A stretch of 64,000 bases of DNA from Ornithodoros turicata (lineage: Eukaryota; Arthropoda; Arachnida; Ixodida; Argasidae), in assembly GCF_037126465.1 (NCBI RefSeq), contig NC_088201.1, forward strand, positions 87,448,273 through 87,512,272, written 5' to 3'. The notes under the pieces were generated by a model. It saw nothing but the letters and a program-made list of their open reading frames with translations. It was not told where the DNA came from and ran no database searches. Below, in pieces: positions 22,470 through 33,724 of the stretch. A program made the position numbers and the translations under genes. The first letter of the stretch is position 1. Every line of letters starts with the position of its first letter.

Positions 22470-23740
22470 GCACCAGGATTAAAGGGGCTTCGCACGTTTT
22501 AAAGGGCTTGATCTGCTGCCGAACGTTGCGGTAGCCTCTGTTACAATCCCAGTACAAGCCGTTCATAGTACCTTTTTGGCACCACGATACATATCATTTG
22601 AGTCATTGTAAAGGGCCCTGCTGCCGCCTTTTCCAAATTTTGCGGTGGTTTCCGATGCAATCACAGGAGAGGGGCATAACATAAGCCGTCGCGTCTTTAT
22701 AGGTGTGTAAAATGTCTGCCACCATGATTAAAGGGGTTTTTGTCCGTTTTAAATGGCTCTGTTGTAGCCTTTTATGGAGTTTGCGGCCGCATCCCACTAT
22801 AATTCCAGTAGAATGGCAATAGCATAAGCCGTTGCGTATACTTATATGACTTTGGAACTATGATACAAAGGGTATCGACCGTTTTAAAGGGCTCATCTGC
22901 CGCATTTTCCCTATTTTGCGGTAGTCTCTGTTACAATCCCAGTAGAACAGCATTGCACAAGCCATTGATGACATGTCATCGGCAGCATGATACAAGGGGT
23001 CTCGCCCGTTCTGAAGGGCTATGCTGCATCCTTTTCCCGATATTTGCGGTCGCCTGTGTTATGATCTCGGTAGAATGACATAGTATAAGTTGTTGATAAT
23101 ATGTCTTTGACAGCATGACACAAGGGGTTTTGCTCGTTTAAGAGGGCTCTGCTGCCACGTTTTCCGAATTTGGCGATCGCCTGTGTTATAACTCCAGCAG
23201 AATAGGATTACCCAAGCCACTGATAACTTTCTTTCTTTCGCTCCATGATACAGGGAGTTTCGCCCGTTTTAAAAGGCCTTGCTGCCGCCGTATCCAAATT
23301 ATGCGGTCTCCTCTTGCGCAATCCCGGTAGAAAGGCATAGCATAAGCCGTCATTAATATGCCTTTGGTACCATGATACAAGGGGTTTCGTACGTTTTAAA
23401 GGACTCTGTTGCTGCCTTTTCTGCATTTGGTGATCGCTTCTGTTGCGATCCCTGTAGAAGAGCGTCATAAGCCGTTGATAATATCTGTTAGGAATCATGA
23501 TTAAAGAGGTTTTGCCCGTTCTAAAGGGCTCTGTTGCGGTCTTTTACGGATTTTGCGGTCGCCTCCGTTACAATCCCAGTGGGAAGGCCAATAGCATAAG
23601 CCGTCTCGAATATGCCTTTGGCACCATGATACAAAGGGTTTTGCCCGTTTTAGAGGGCTCTGCCGGCGCCTCTTCCAAATTTTGCGGTCACCACTGTTAA
23701 AATCCCAGTACAAGGGCCTAGTATAAGTCGTTGATAATGG
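22470..23740 (+). repeat. Tandem array 2: ~125-135-bp unit, about ten copies
   Basis: The unit contains ATGATACAAGGGGTTT, CCGTTTTAAAGGGCTCTG, a TTTTCC..TTTGCGGTCGCC block, ATCCCAGTAGAA and CATAAGCCGTTGATAATATG. Copies start near 22584, 22722, 22859, 22987, 23115, 23246, 23372, 23498 and 23626. Divergence between copies is high. It directly follows array 1. Confidence 0.88.
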
Positions 23741-25554
23741 CTTCGCTATGCAGAATACACCAGTGACTCTTTGTGGTGTATTCCTTGGTTGCCCCTGCCA
23801 TCATCGGGGTTGCAGAAAGGTTACTTTTTACTTTTCTCAAAGAAGTTGGCAAGTGATGCAATGTTTCAGAAGGACACTATGGGTCATTTCTTGCAGGTCG
23901 AGATGTAAGCGAATCATGGACTTGTTTATGCGTGCTGCACTTCGAGAAAAATTGGTTGATTACCATGAACAGTGAAATTCAAACGGCTTCGTAACGGATA
24001 TGCTCTCAAGCGGTGAACCACCCCAGGCCATAGTCATGATTTATTTGTTGTTGTTTTTGTAACGGATATGTATTTTCATCTATGATGTCTTTTCCTCAGA
24101 CTTTAGCACCAGTGCTCGTAGGTGTCTGTTGCCGTGTAAATGTTCGGACTGCCGGCGATTTGCTGTGCAAGTTCACTTTTGTGCCCCGTATCTTGGCAAG
24201 TTTTTTGCCTTGCCATATCGTCGCGGCTCTCTCACGCTGAATTCAAACGGAAGGTATCAGCCTTGGGTCCGTTGCGCAACTCGTATCAGCAGCGAAGAGG
24301 AACGACAATTTCTTCTTTGTCATTGTTGTTGCGGCTGGCACTATCATCAATGCGCATAGAAGCCAAGATGCGGTACCCGGCGTGATAAGATGTCTGCGTG
24401 ATTTCGAGTGGAGAGAACCATAGGGTGGTATATCTATATGGATACATATCTATGCGTATATGCATTGGTGGCCAAGGTGTATCGGGAAATCTCATGAATT
24501 ACAGGGGAGTGGTTGGAAAAATTCAGGGGGAGTGTACACCTCCCTGGGGGTGGGGGTAATGACCCTGGAAAGGACCGCAATTATAGCAAAGTACCTTAGC
24601 GTAAACAGCTGAGCGGTATAGTTATTAGGCATTCGCATATACAATTCGTCAATGAAAAACTTCACTTGACACACCAGCAGAGACAAACGAGCTTCTTTTC
24701 CAAGTGAGACATCGAAAATTTGAAAGGCGTTGTAAGTTCTTCGTACATAGTTCTTCACGAACGATTATCCCAACGTTCAGGAGCACTGAAATTGTCGGTT
24801 TACACACTGTATTGCTGATTTTGCTTGCATTTTCAACGTGAAAAAGAAAAAGAAAATCAGGGCAAGAGAAATAATTAAAAATATTCACACAATGACCCTC
24901 GAACATAACTACTCCATCGATTTATTTTCTTTTTTTTTCACTGCGCCTCTCTGTGCTCAGTATACAGTTTTTCGCGCATGATATCGGGAGAGGCTGCTGC
25001 TATGCTGTAAGCACATAAACTTAGTGTAATAATTAAGATGATGTCATTCTCTGCACTTGTCTCCACTATTACTTCTCAATTATCATATTACTTACAGTGT
25101 AGTTTATCAAAATGCACGTTCAGACCAGATCGCTAATCGCTATAACTACTAGTTGAGGTTCATGAGTCACAAGAACTGCTCGAATGTGAATGTCCTTCCT
25201 AACGTCGACAGGAGCAGCACTACATCGAGCAAGGGTAAAAACAATGCCTGAAGACCTGGTTTCATTCCGAATTCTTCATTATTGGTGTGCGCGCGCGTGT
25301 GTGTGTGTGTGGGAGGGGGGGGGGGGGCAGCTTTATCCTATTTAGTGGTCAAGAGCCCTCGGGACACAGAATAGCTGACTGCAAGCCATGCACATGCGGC
25401 CCGCGTGTGTGAGAGCCCTGATTGCCCTGATCTAAGCATTACTTCATCTTAAGCGAGAAATAAATAATGTACTCGAGGACGCGTAGCACTTGTTTAGCGT
25501 TATCTCCAAATCTGGTATTTAGTTCTGCTCCAAAATATCTGGTCCAAAGAAGTC
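23741..25554. other. Intergenic, no gene recognised
   Basis: Contains a GT/G-run microsatellite at about 25288-25327. No domain or repeat unit was identified otherwise. Confidence 0.5.
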
Positions 25555-26060
25555 GCGTTTGATCAAATCATTGCCACTCGCATCGCCACAGCACTCGCAG
25601 ACGCCAAACTGTCCGTATCTTCCATTTCATTTATTAATAACTCTGGATATAAACGTGATATCGAAGATGTCATCACTTAATTACGTAGTCTGTATATCCA
25701 TGCTTAATAGCTATGAGTCCGCGGCCCATACCTGGTTCCCTTGCCAGAGCCTGCGAAGTAGCGTTTGGTCAAATCATTCATTTTCAAGGGACCAAAGAAC
25801 AAACACGAGACAAGATCAGACACAAGTCGCTTTGTTGTTGTTTCGTGTTTGTTCTTTGGTCGCTTGTGGATTTACATCAACCAGCCCAATCTATATACTT
25901 CAGACATTTTGCCAAATCGTCGCCCAAGTGCCACTCACTGGCACCAATTTGTCAGTTTCCTCTATTTTAGCTCGTAATAACTCTTGATACCAATTTGATA
26001 TTGACGGTATCATCATAAAATTACGTAGTCTGTGTATCGTCTGCGGACCGTAGCTGCTGT
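25555..26060 (+). repeat. Two diverged direct repeats with a hairpin between them
   Basis: The block around TTTGGTCAAATCATT, GCCACTCGCATCGCC and TAATAACTCTGGATA to ATTACGTAGTCTGT (25555-25705) recurs in diverged form at about 25905-26045 (GCCAAATCGTC, TAATAACTCTTGATA, ATTACGTAGTCTGT). The hairpin at 25790-25861 lies between them. Confidence 0.6.
25790..25861. repeat. Short inverted repeat (hairpin)
   Basis: GACCAAAGAACAAACACGA is mirrored by TCGTGTTTGTTCTTTGGTC, with about 30 bases between. Arms are 19 bp and perfect. Confidence 0.85.
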
Positions 26061-26718
26061 CCTTGCTGCACTCTTAGAACTCGCATTTAGTGCCGTAGTG
26101 CATTGTCGTCCAGAAGGCTATCACAGGCGCCAACCTGCCAATTTCATCCGGCAATCTCCCGATATCTGGAAAGTCTGATGCTCGTTCCCACAGTTATACA
26201 TCACGTCTTATTCTTTATCTTACGCGAATGCTCCCGGGCGTGTTATCGGTGTTGTTATCAGGTCGGGGCGCGAAAAGGGAATTGTTCGCCTCAGATATGT
26301 CCTCCTCTCCCTGCCCAGATCTATTCCTCCTCACGTACTCACGCACCACCCTGTAAACTTAGCTTCCTTGCGTAGTCCTCTGCTATCAGGTCAAGCCGGG
26401 TTTCAGAGGGGGTGTCCCTGAATGCTACTCTTGTAATATAAAGTATATATATATATATACCTATATACCTAATATATATATATATAATGAGGGAAAAAAA
26501 GCCATTAAAGAAACAAGTAAATGACACTGGACGTGTTTAAAATTCAAAACTGCAGGTTAAGATGGCTTCTATGGCTGCACGCGGAGAAACAGATACTCAT
26601 GGAACGATGCGACAGCACCAGAGGCACGTGTTTCGTCGTGTTTGCGGCTCGTCAGCTCTGGGTAGCTGCGCATCGTTCAGAATTGGCAAACCAGGGGTCG
26701 CTCAGCGAACGATATACA

Positions 26719-28016
26719 CAGTCCCGTGTATGCCAAAGGGAGTCTGGCCATTAGGAGGAGCCTAAAAAAGGGGCTCGACCTGTCAATCAGATTGACCGTT
26801 TTTCATTGGCTGTTGTTTTCTATGCGGGCCGCCATGACACCAAAATTTTCCCGAAAATGGCGGCGTAGCTGGGAACGGCGAAGCGAGGATTTCATGACAA
26901 TTTTTTTTTCACAGATTACGTCAATTTTATTCCGTAAGTGTACATTCTGTTGCAATTATCTTGCAAATCACCTTTAAATTACGCTCCAGCGTCGATGTTT
27001 ACCTGAAAATAATATGTTTCGTCGTCCTTGTTAGGCCTAGTAACGACAGCGATCACAGGCAAATAGCAAGAAAAACGCTACGGATGGCCAAAAATTTTCA
27101 TTTTATGACATACTTTTATTCATATACACACCTTTGCCCGTTCTTGGTTCAATCTTGTTATGTTTCATATAGCGAATTCGGGTGGTCATTTCGTAGCAAA
27201 ACGGCCGAGCGCTCGGAAATTGCTAGGTCGGCGACCGAGCTGGATCACGTGACCGTTGCCACCCGAACATGATTGCTAGGAATCTAGCGGTTTTAGGTAC
27301 TTGGATCACGCTAGGGGCGTCGCGGTCGCAAGTCTTCGAGTTCTGTCGTCAGCTAAACCACGTGATTTCAACATGCGAGCCAATGAGGGCACTCGCCACC
27401 GTTGCAGTGCGGATGTGATGACACCGGATAAAGTTGAGCAATCTGCTGCTCGATCGTTTTGAGACCGGGCAAAAAAGTGCTAGCTAGCAAATTCCGAGCG
27501 CTCGGAAAGCGCCACGCGAACATGCGAGATTTGCTTCATTTTGACCAAGCGAATATGACTGCTCGAGATCTGGCAAAAAAAAGTTGCTCCGAAATAACCA
27601 CCCGAATTCGCCAATAGTTAAAATACGCATAATACCTGCAGTCTGTTCCAACTAGCGGTTCTGCGGGCCAATCAGTTCTGCTAGCAAGCACTTCTGCTTC
27701 TGCTAATTCTGCTCTTCTGCTATTCTGCGTCTTCCCAGCGTGCCCCTCACCATCCAGATGGCGCCGTTAAAAGTGGGCGCAAAATCCATTATGTTGCTAG
27801 GTCGTCAGGGAATATCCTATTCAATCTAATCCAATCCAGTTTCCCGAAAATGTCGGCACCCAGTTAATACAGATGATATATAGCTTGTATAGCCTGGGGC
27901 TAATAGCGAACTGTATTGTGGCTCGTGATTGGCCAGAGAGCTCAAAAAGTGGGTGGAGCTCCAGGTATAGGCAGGTTCCATTAATGGCCAGACTCCCTTT
28001 GGCATACACGGCACTG
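26719..28016. mobile_element. Non-autonomous hAT element, 1.3 kb
   Basis: The termini are CAGTCCCGTGTATGCC and its inverted partner ending GGCATACACGGCACTG, with about 35 bp of inverted repeat. An exact 8-bp target duplication, GATATACA, lies at 26711-26718 and 28017-28024. These are the hallmarks of hAT elements. It has no transposase. It sits inside the first unit of tandem array 3 and carries another MITE-like insert (27173-27610). Confidence 0.92.
27173..27610. mobile_element. MITE nested in the hAT element
   Basis: CGAATTCGGGTGGTCATTTC at the left is mirrored by a partner ending ACCACCCGAATTCG at the right, giving about 30 bp of imperfect terminal inverted repeat. The interior repeats GAGCGCTCGGAAA. 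No coding capacity; the superfamily is undetermined. Confidence 0.7.
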
Positions 28017-29876
28017 GATATACACCTTGGAGGGTGACTGAGCACTCCTCAATGCCACAGTGCACGCCAGTGAATTATGAGGAAAAAAAAGCCGTTAAAG
28101 AAACAAGTAAATGACACTAGACGTGTTTGAAATTCAAGATTACAGATTAAGATGGCTTCTATGGCTGCACGCAGAGAAACAGATACTCGTGGAACGATGC
28201 GACAGCACCAGAGGACACGTGTTTCGCAGTGCTTGCGGCTCATCAGCTCTGGGTAGCTGCGCATCGTTCGGAATTGGCAAACCAGGGGTCGCTCAGCGAA
28301 CGATATACACCTGGGAGGGTGACTGAGCACTCCTCAATGCCACAGTGCAAGCCAGTGAATTATAATGAGGGGGGAAAGCCATTAAAGAGAGAAGTAAATG
28401 AACACGAGACGTGTTTGAAATTCAAAATTACAGATTAAGATGGCTTCTATGGCTGCACACAGCGAAACAGATACTCATGGAACGATGCGACAGCAGCAGA
28501 GGACACGTGTTTCGTCGTGTTTGCGGCTCATCAGCTCTGGGTAGCTGCGCTTCGTTCGGTATTGGCAAACCAGGGGTGGCTCAGCGAACGATATACACCT
28601 GGGAGGGTGACTGAGCACTCCTCAATGCCACAGTGCAAGCCAGTGAATTATAATGAGGGGGGAAAGCCATTAAAGAGAGAAGTAAATGACACTAGACGTG
28701 TTTGAAATTCAAAATTACAGATTAAGATGGCTTCTATGGCTGCACACAGAGAAACAGATACTCATGGAACGATGCGACAGCAGCAGAGGACACGTGTTTC
28801 GTCGTGTTTGCGGCTCGTCAGCTCTGGGTAGCTGCGCTTCGTTCGGTATTGGCAAACCAGGGGTGGCTCAGCGAGCGATATACACCTGGGAGGGTGACTG
28901 AGAACTCCTCAATGCCACTGTGCAAGCCAGTGAATTATAATGAGGGAGAAAAAGCCATTAAAGAAACAAGTAAATGAAACTAGACGTGTTTGAACTTCAA
29001 GATTACAGATTAAGATGGCTTCTATGGCTGCACGCAGAGAAACAGATACTCATGGAACGATGCGACAGCACAAGAGGACACGTGTTTCGCAGTGCTTGCG
29101 GCTCGTCAGCTCTGGGTAGCTGCGCATCGTTCGGAATTGGCAAACCAGGGGTCGCTCAGCGAACGTTATACACCTGGGAGGGTGACTGAGCACTCCTCAA
29201 TGCCACAGTGCAAGCCAGTGAATTATAAGGAGGGAAAAAAGCCATTAAAGAAACAAGTAAATGACACTAGATGTGTTTGAAATTCAAAATTACAGATTAA
29301 GATGGCTTCTATGGCTGCACGCAGAGAAACAGATACTCATGGAACGATGCGACAGCACCAGAGGACACGTGTTTCGCCGTGTTTGCGGCTCATCGGCTCT
29401 GGGTAGCTGCGCATCATTCGGAATTGGCAAACCAGGGGTCGCTCAGTGAGCGATATACACCTGGGAGGGTGACTGAGCACTCCTCAATGCCACAGCGTGC
29501 AGCCATACAAGCCATCTTAATCCTTAATTTTGAATTTCAAACACGTCTAGAGTAATTTACTTGTTTCTTTAACGTTTTTTTTTGCCTCATTATAATTCAC
29601 TGGCTTGCACTGTGGCATTGAGGAGTGCTCAGTCACACTCCCAGGTGTATATCGCTCGCTGAGAGACCCCTGGTTTGCCAATTCCGAACGATGCGCAGCT
29701 ACCCAGAGCTGACGAGTCGCAAACACGGCGAAACACGTGTCCTCTGGTGCTGTCGCATCGTTCCATGAGTATCTGTTTCTCTGCGTGGAGCCATAGAAGC
29801 CATCTTAATCTGTAATTTTGAATTTCAAACACGTCTAGTGTCATTTACTTGTTTCTTTAATGGCTTTTTGAACACC

Positions 29877-29921
<45 letters not shown>

Positions 29922-29933
29922 TTCTCCCCTATC

Positions 29934-29964
<31 letters not shown>

Positions 29965-30044
29965 GAGAAAAGACACCAGAGACTGAAGTAGGGAGTAGGG
30001 GAAGTTATTTATTAAGCTGGCATTTAAACTAAGGGTCTGGGGAA

Positions 30045-30079
30045 GTCTACGTTTCGGCGGAAGCTCCGCCTTCTTCGGG
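30045..30079 (-). ncRNA. Hammerhead-ribozyme-like core
   Basis: Read on the minus strand: CCGAAGA, then A, a GGCGGA/TCCGCC stem with GCT loop, then GAAAC and GTAGAC. It departs from the CUGANGA consensus at the second base (C for U). Activity is untested. Confidence 0.5.
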
Positions 30080-30086
30080 TCTCAGT

Positions 30087-30121
30087 CCCGAAGAAGGCGG
30101 AGCTTCCGCCGAAACGTAGAC
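30087..30121 (+). ncRNA. Hammerhead-ribozyme-like core
   Basis: Mirror of 30045-30079 on the plus strand, with the same stem and GAAAC. Confidence 0.5.
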
Positions 30122-30368
30122 TTCCCCAGACCCTTAGTTTAAATGCCAGCTTAATAAATAACTTCCCCTACTCCCTACTTCAGTCTCTGGTGTCTTTTCT
30201 CCCCTATCTATATTCAACATCCTGGTCGTTCGAACCTAAATTTTGTAGCGTATATATATATATATATATAGTTGTGGAAGGAAAAAGACGCGGACAACAG
30301 ATTTTAGGGAAGTGAGAAACACTAGTTCATTTAATGGGCAGAAATTAAAAGTTGAATGAAAAAAAGGG

Positions 30369-30403
30369 GTCGACGTTTCCACAGTGGCACTGTCTTCGTC
30401 AGG
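30369..30403 (-). ncRNA. Hammerhead-ribozyme-like core
   Basis: Minus strand: CCTGACGAAG, an ACAGT-GCC-ACTGT stem, then GGAAACGTCGAC. The CTGACGA and GAAA boxes match the hammerhead consensus, with one changed base pair at the stem base. Confidence 0.55.
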
Positions 30404-30597
30404 ACAAAAGATGCACATCTTTTATCCTGGATAGGAGCGTATGAATATATATGTATATATATATCTTGAAAAGTTGGAGTTGGATCGGACGGCTACGTAA
30501 TTATAGTTGAAATAAATGGGAGACAGAAGACGAAAGTAGGGGAAGTAACAAAAAAGGGGTTTATTAAAACTTAAAAATCATAAAAGTTAGGGAGGAT

Positions 30598-30632
30598 GTC
30601 TACGTTACGGCGGAAGCTCCGCCTTCTTCGGG
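30598..30632 (-). ncRNA. Decayed hammerhead-like core
   Basis: Same layout as 30045-30079, but the GAAA box reads GTAA, so it is expected to be inactive. Confidence 0.45.
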
Positions 30633-30639
30633 ACAAAAG

Positions 30640-30714
30640 AGCTAAATGTGGCCACGAGGCTGATAAGGGGCTTGAGAATCTCAAGCCCCTTATCAGCCTC
30701 GTGGCCACATTTAG
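30640..30714. repeat. Perfect palindrome
   Basis: GCTAAATGTGGCCACGAGGC is mirrored by GCCTCGTGGCCACATTTAGC around CTTGAGAATCTCAAG. One arm recurs at about 31010-31046 beside the core at 31055. Confidence 0.9.
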
Positions 30715-30750
30715 CTTCGTCAGGGCAAAAAGGCAAAAGGGCTTTTTTGC

Positions 30751-30786
30751 CCTGACGAAGACAGTGCCACTGTCGAAACGTCGACC
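30751..30786 (+). ncRNA. Hammerhead-ribozyme-like core, best match
   Basis: CTGACGA, then A, a 6-bp GACAGT/ACTGTC stem with GCC loop, then GAAAC and the palindromic GTCGAC. Both invariant boxes are intact. The GTC after GAAAC would supply the cleavage triplet, possibly in a dimer sharing stem III. Confidence 0.6.
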
Positions 30787-30917
30787 CCTTGCCCATTTTA
30801 CTTTTTAACGTCTCCCCATGTAATAAACTAGTGTTTTTAACTTCCCTAAAATCTGTTTCCGCGTCTTTTTTTGAACTTCTGTAAAACTTCGTGGCCGTTT
30901 GATAATCCTTTTACCTC

Positions 30918-30952
<35 letters not shown>

Positions 30953-31054
30953 AATTTCCCCAATTAACAACCGCCAGGTGGCGGGAATTCCCCCAACCGA
31001 CCACGTCATTCTCAAGCCCCTTATCAGCCTCGTGGCCACATTTAGCTCTTTTGT

Positions 31055-31089
31055 CCCGAAGAAGGCGGAGCTTCCGCCGTAACGTAGAC
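31055..31089 (+). ncRNA. Decayed hammerhead-like core
   Basis: CCCGAAGAAG, a GGCGGA/TCCGCC stem, then GTAAC in place of GAAAC; likely inactive. Confidence 0.45.
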
Positions 31090-31215
31090 ATCCTCCCTAA
31101 CTTTTATGATTTTTAAGTTTTAATAAACCCCTTTTTTATTACTTCCCCTACTTTCGTCTTCTGTCTCCCATTTATTTCAACTATATATATATATATATAT
31201 ATATATATTCATATT

Positions 31216-32235
31216 TATTTTTAAAAGTTCATGTTGGGAGCTGGATTTTGGAGAGATTTATTTTCCAACGTTTGAAATGGTTTATATCAGCGCCACCCCG
31301 CAAAAACCACAGAGCACGCATGACTTGCACATGGCTTAAAAACGCTTCTAATAATGATGCATGCACGCAGTACGTTGTCGTGATTCCTTACTTTCATTTT
31401 GTGTTCACAGAAAATTTTAGCGGTTGCCAAGCGTTACGGCATCAAAATTGTTTCTTTCGAATGCCTTCCAACTGAGTCGCATGGCTCCGATTTCTTCAAA
31501 AATCGAAGTCTGTGGTGTCAAGCATAGACAGCCTTTGGTGCCCTGCAAACAAAAGGTTGTTTACAAGTAATTCAGGAAAAAGTCAATGAAAGCCAGCGCT
31601 ACAACCTAGAGCCTATACTGATTACCGGCCGGGGATGATACCTTTACACCACATTGGCATGGCATGATCGAGAATTGGAGAGGCTCAAGAAATCGGAACA
31701 GGCAGGTGATACACTCCTCCCGCTCTCTCTTACATGTTTTGTCACTCACTCACATGTTCACAGACAGGGCCGGCGACTGCTGAGAGCAGGTAGGAAAACT
31801 AGTGGACGCGAGCTCCATCTATGGACAAACACAACACGTACAGCCTCGAAAAGCCTAATGGACAAAGTTGTTGTTGACTTTGCACACCGCGAACAGCGCT
31901 AATCCAACGGTGGCGAAACCTTTCGAGCGGTTTGTTTGGAAAGCTATAGAGAAATGTTCATCTTCTGAATATCTATAACTTAGGGTACAACCTAACAAGA
32001 ATAACAACACAATTTTAATATTGCGATGTTGTCAAGCAGGAAAACTACGCCGCTAGACTGCTGAACTAGGGACTAGATTTCCTGTTAGCCCCTAGTTGGC
32101 TTTGCGATAGGGACAGACGAGAAAACAAACATTTTCCACTCTGTAGATCTCCAAATCATAAATAATTAAAAATGAACAGACCAGCGCTCCAGCGGAACAG
32201 GCCTATAGATGAAATGTAAGCAGTTGAGCTTTCTT
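31216..32235. other. Intergenic, no gene recognised
   Basis: No domain, repeat or splice chain was seen. Confidence 0.5.
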
Positions 32236-33100
32236 GCAGGGAAGGGTAACAGTAATGGTAACGGAAACAGAAACGGTATATTACGGTAATTGAAGATTGT
32301 ACTGATAACGGAAAAAGAAACGCATAGCACGGTCCTCCATTACCGGAAACAGAAACGGAAACGAAAATTATTGTCCGGTATTGAATTCGGGTAATGGCTG
32401 TTCCTATTGTGCGATGACATTTGAGTGACTTTTCACTTTATTTTTGTAGTTTGAGGACTCCATTCCCTGTAATGCTCTAAATACTACACGAGAGCATGGA
32501 AACAAGGTGCAATATTGGATCTCGCGGGTGCATCCCTCGCTTACCTCGTCCCTGTCCTCATAACCCATGAGATCAACACATGACTATACTCCACCATAGC
32601 ACGAGGATAACAGCCTACAATATTTAGTTCTTTATTTTTTTTTTTTATTTTTTTCATTTCGCCGTGGCTATGGCTACAGTGAGCGTCCGCTTAGGAATGC
32701 GACATTGGATGAAGGTTACGCCCATCTTGAGTTGCTGGACTCAGAGTGAGTGAAGATTGAAGACATGTTCCTACATTTTTAAAAACATCTTGCAAGATGT
32801 GCGCATCCCAACGACGTCAAATTACTTGTGTAGTGTGTACGCGTGACACCGAAGCAGCACTTCGGCAAAACAGGGTGCTGACAGAGCCGGACGGGCTGTG
32901 TCCCGGAGCTCTGTAACGGCCTTTCCACTACCGGAAACAGTAACGGAAACGTAACAGAAACGAAATTGAAAGGCCGGTATCAAAAGCGGATAACAGAAAC
33001 CAAAGGCTGGTATCAGAAACGGATAACGGAAACGAAAATAAAGCAGTGACGAAAATGGAAACGGTAACGAAAACACGTCCGTTATCCTTTTCTGCTTTCT
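32236..33100. repeat. GGAAAC/GGTAAC hexamer-rich repeat, possible hAT remnant
   Basis: Two clusters of GGAAAC, GGTAAC and GATAAC hexamers (32245-32370 and 32930-33085) flank about 550 bp of plain sequence. Hexamer-rich subterminal regions of this kind are seen in some hAT families. No clear termini or target duplication were found. Confidence 0.45.
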
Positions 33101-33424
33101 TCTCATCGACATTTCTTACTTGCCGGTGCTGGGAACATCGAGGGTTTAACGCATCCTAGCTTATCACGTTGATGCTGTAACCACGTTACTGCTCTGATAT
33201 CATCTAGAACAAACGCACACTTGTGCCATCTGGGCCTTTTCTTTCTTTTTTGTGGGCACTATATGGCACTATGTTCACCACTCAAAATGCGTTCGTGAAG
33301 GGCGTACGGGAAAATGAGAAGGTTTATTCGGCAGCTAGCGTCATCATCTTTGAAACCTATTCATGGCTTGACATAACGTGACATGTACATGTCTCGACAA
33401 AAGTCCACGGAACGCGGGAGTGGC

Positions 33425-33671
33425 ATTTTCTTCAGCACAGCGACACCCTGGCGGGGGGCGGAAGCTGGCGAGTTCACACCTCAAAAGGGGTAGGCGACTG
33501 TAGAACACCCTGCTTCTGACCCACTTATCAGAATGGCTGCTCTCCGCTATCGAGGTGAGTCACCGAGCTGGTGAATAAACCAACGAAAGAAGAAAGACAT
33601 TCCCTCCTCCCCCGATGTGTGAACTCGCCAGCTTCAGTCAGCCGCCGGGGTGTGTAACTGCGCTGAAAAAA
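33425..33671. mobile_element. MITE-like inverted repeat element
   Basis: The left end (CTTCAGCACAGCGACACCCT then GGCGG...AGCTGGCGAGTTCACACC) is mirrored imperfectly by GTGTGAACTCGCCAGCTTC ... CCGCCGGGGTGTGTAACTGC and GCTGAAAAAAAT. Arms are about 50 bp. No coding region. Confidence 0.65.
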
Positions 33672-33724
33672 ATACACCGCATTCACTCATGATGGCCATT
33701 ACCGACATCATTCACCATCGCATC

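Larger units (their letters stand above)
26480..29870 (+). repeat. Tandem array 3: 288-bp unit, six direct copies and inverted terminal copies
   Basis: Units begin with AAAGCCATTAAAGAAACAAG, followed by ACTAGACGTGTTTGAAATTC, AAGATGGCTTCTATGGCTGC, ACGTGTTTCG and GGGTGACTGAGCACTCCTCA. Direct copies are registered near 26521 (split by a hAT), 28111, 28398, 28686, 28974 and 29261. A truncated inverted copy (about 29497-29575) and a full inverted copy (29576-29870) close the array. TA microsatellites flank both outer ends. Copies are highly similar, so amplification is recent. The overall form is like a foldback element with internally repeated arms. Confidence 0.92.
29960..30206. repeat. ~120-bp-arm palindrome
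   Basis: GGGGAGAAAAGACACCAGAG at the left is mirrored by CTCTGGTGTCTTTTCTCCCC at the right. The arms are essentially perfect, with a loop of about 7 bases at 30080-30086. Each arm carries a hammerhead-like core, one per strand. Confidence 0.95.
29881..31215. mobile_element. Cluster of Penelope-like terminal fragments with palindromes and hammerhead-like cores
   Basis: Several short elements are arranged head to head between TA microsatellites (29881-29970, 30249-30270, 30923-30950, 31182-31208). Two families appear. One has a GGCGGA-GCT-TCCGCC stem (29960-30206, 30530-30632, 31055-31170). The other has a GACAGT-GCC-ACTGTC stem (30270-30403, 30751-30880). Each stem sits between a YYGANGA-like box and GAAAC, the layout of hammerhead ribozymes. 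Penelope-like elements are known to carry minimal hammerheads in their terminal repeats. No reverse transcriptase is present. Confidence 0.65.

Noticed and set aside
22470..23740. CRISPR-like array
   Set aside because: Units are about 130 bp and diverge throughout, with no constant repeat and unique spacers; the genome is eukaryotic.
31654..31902. 82-codon frame
   Set aside because: No motif and no splice or promoter context.
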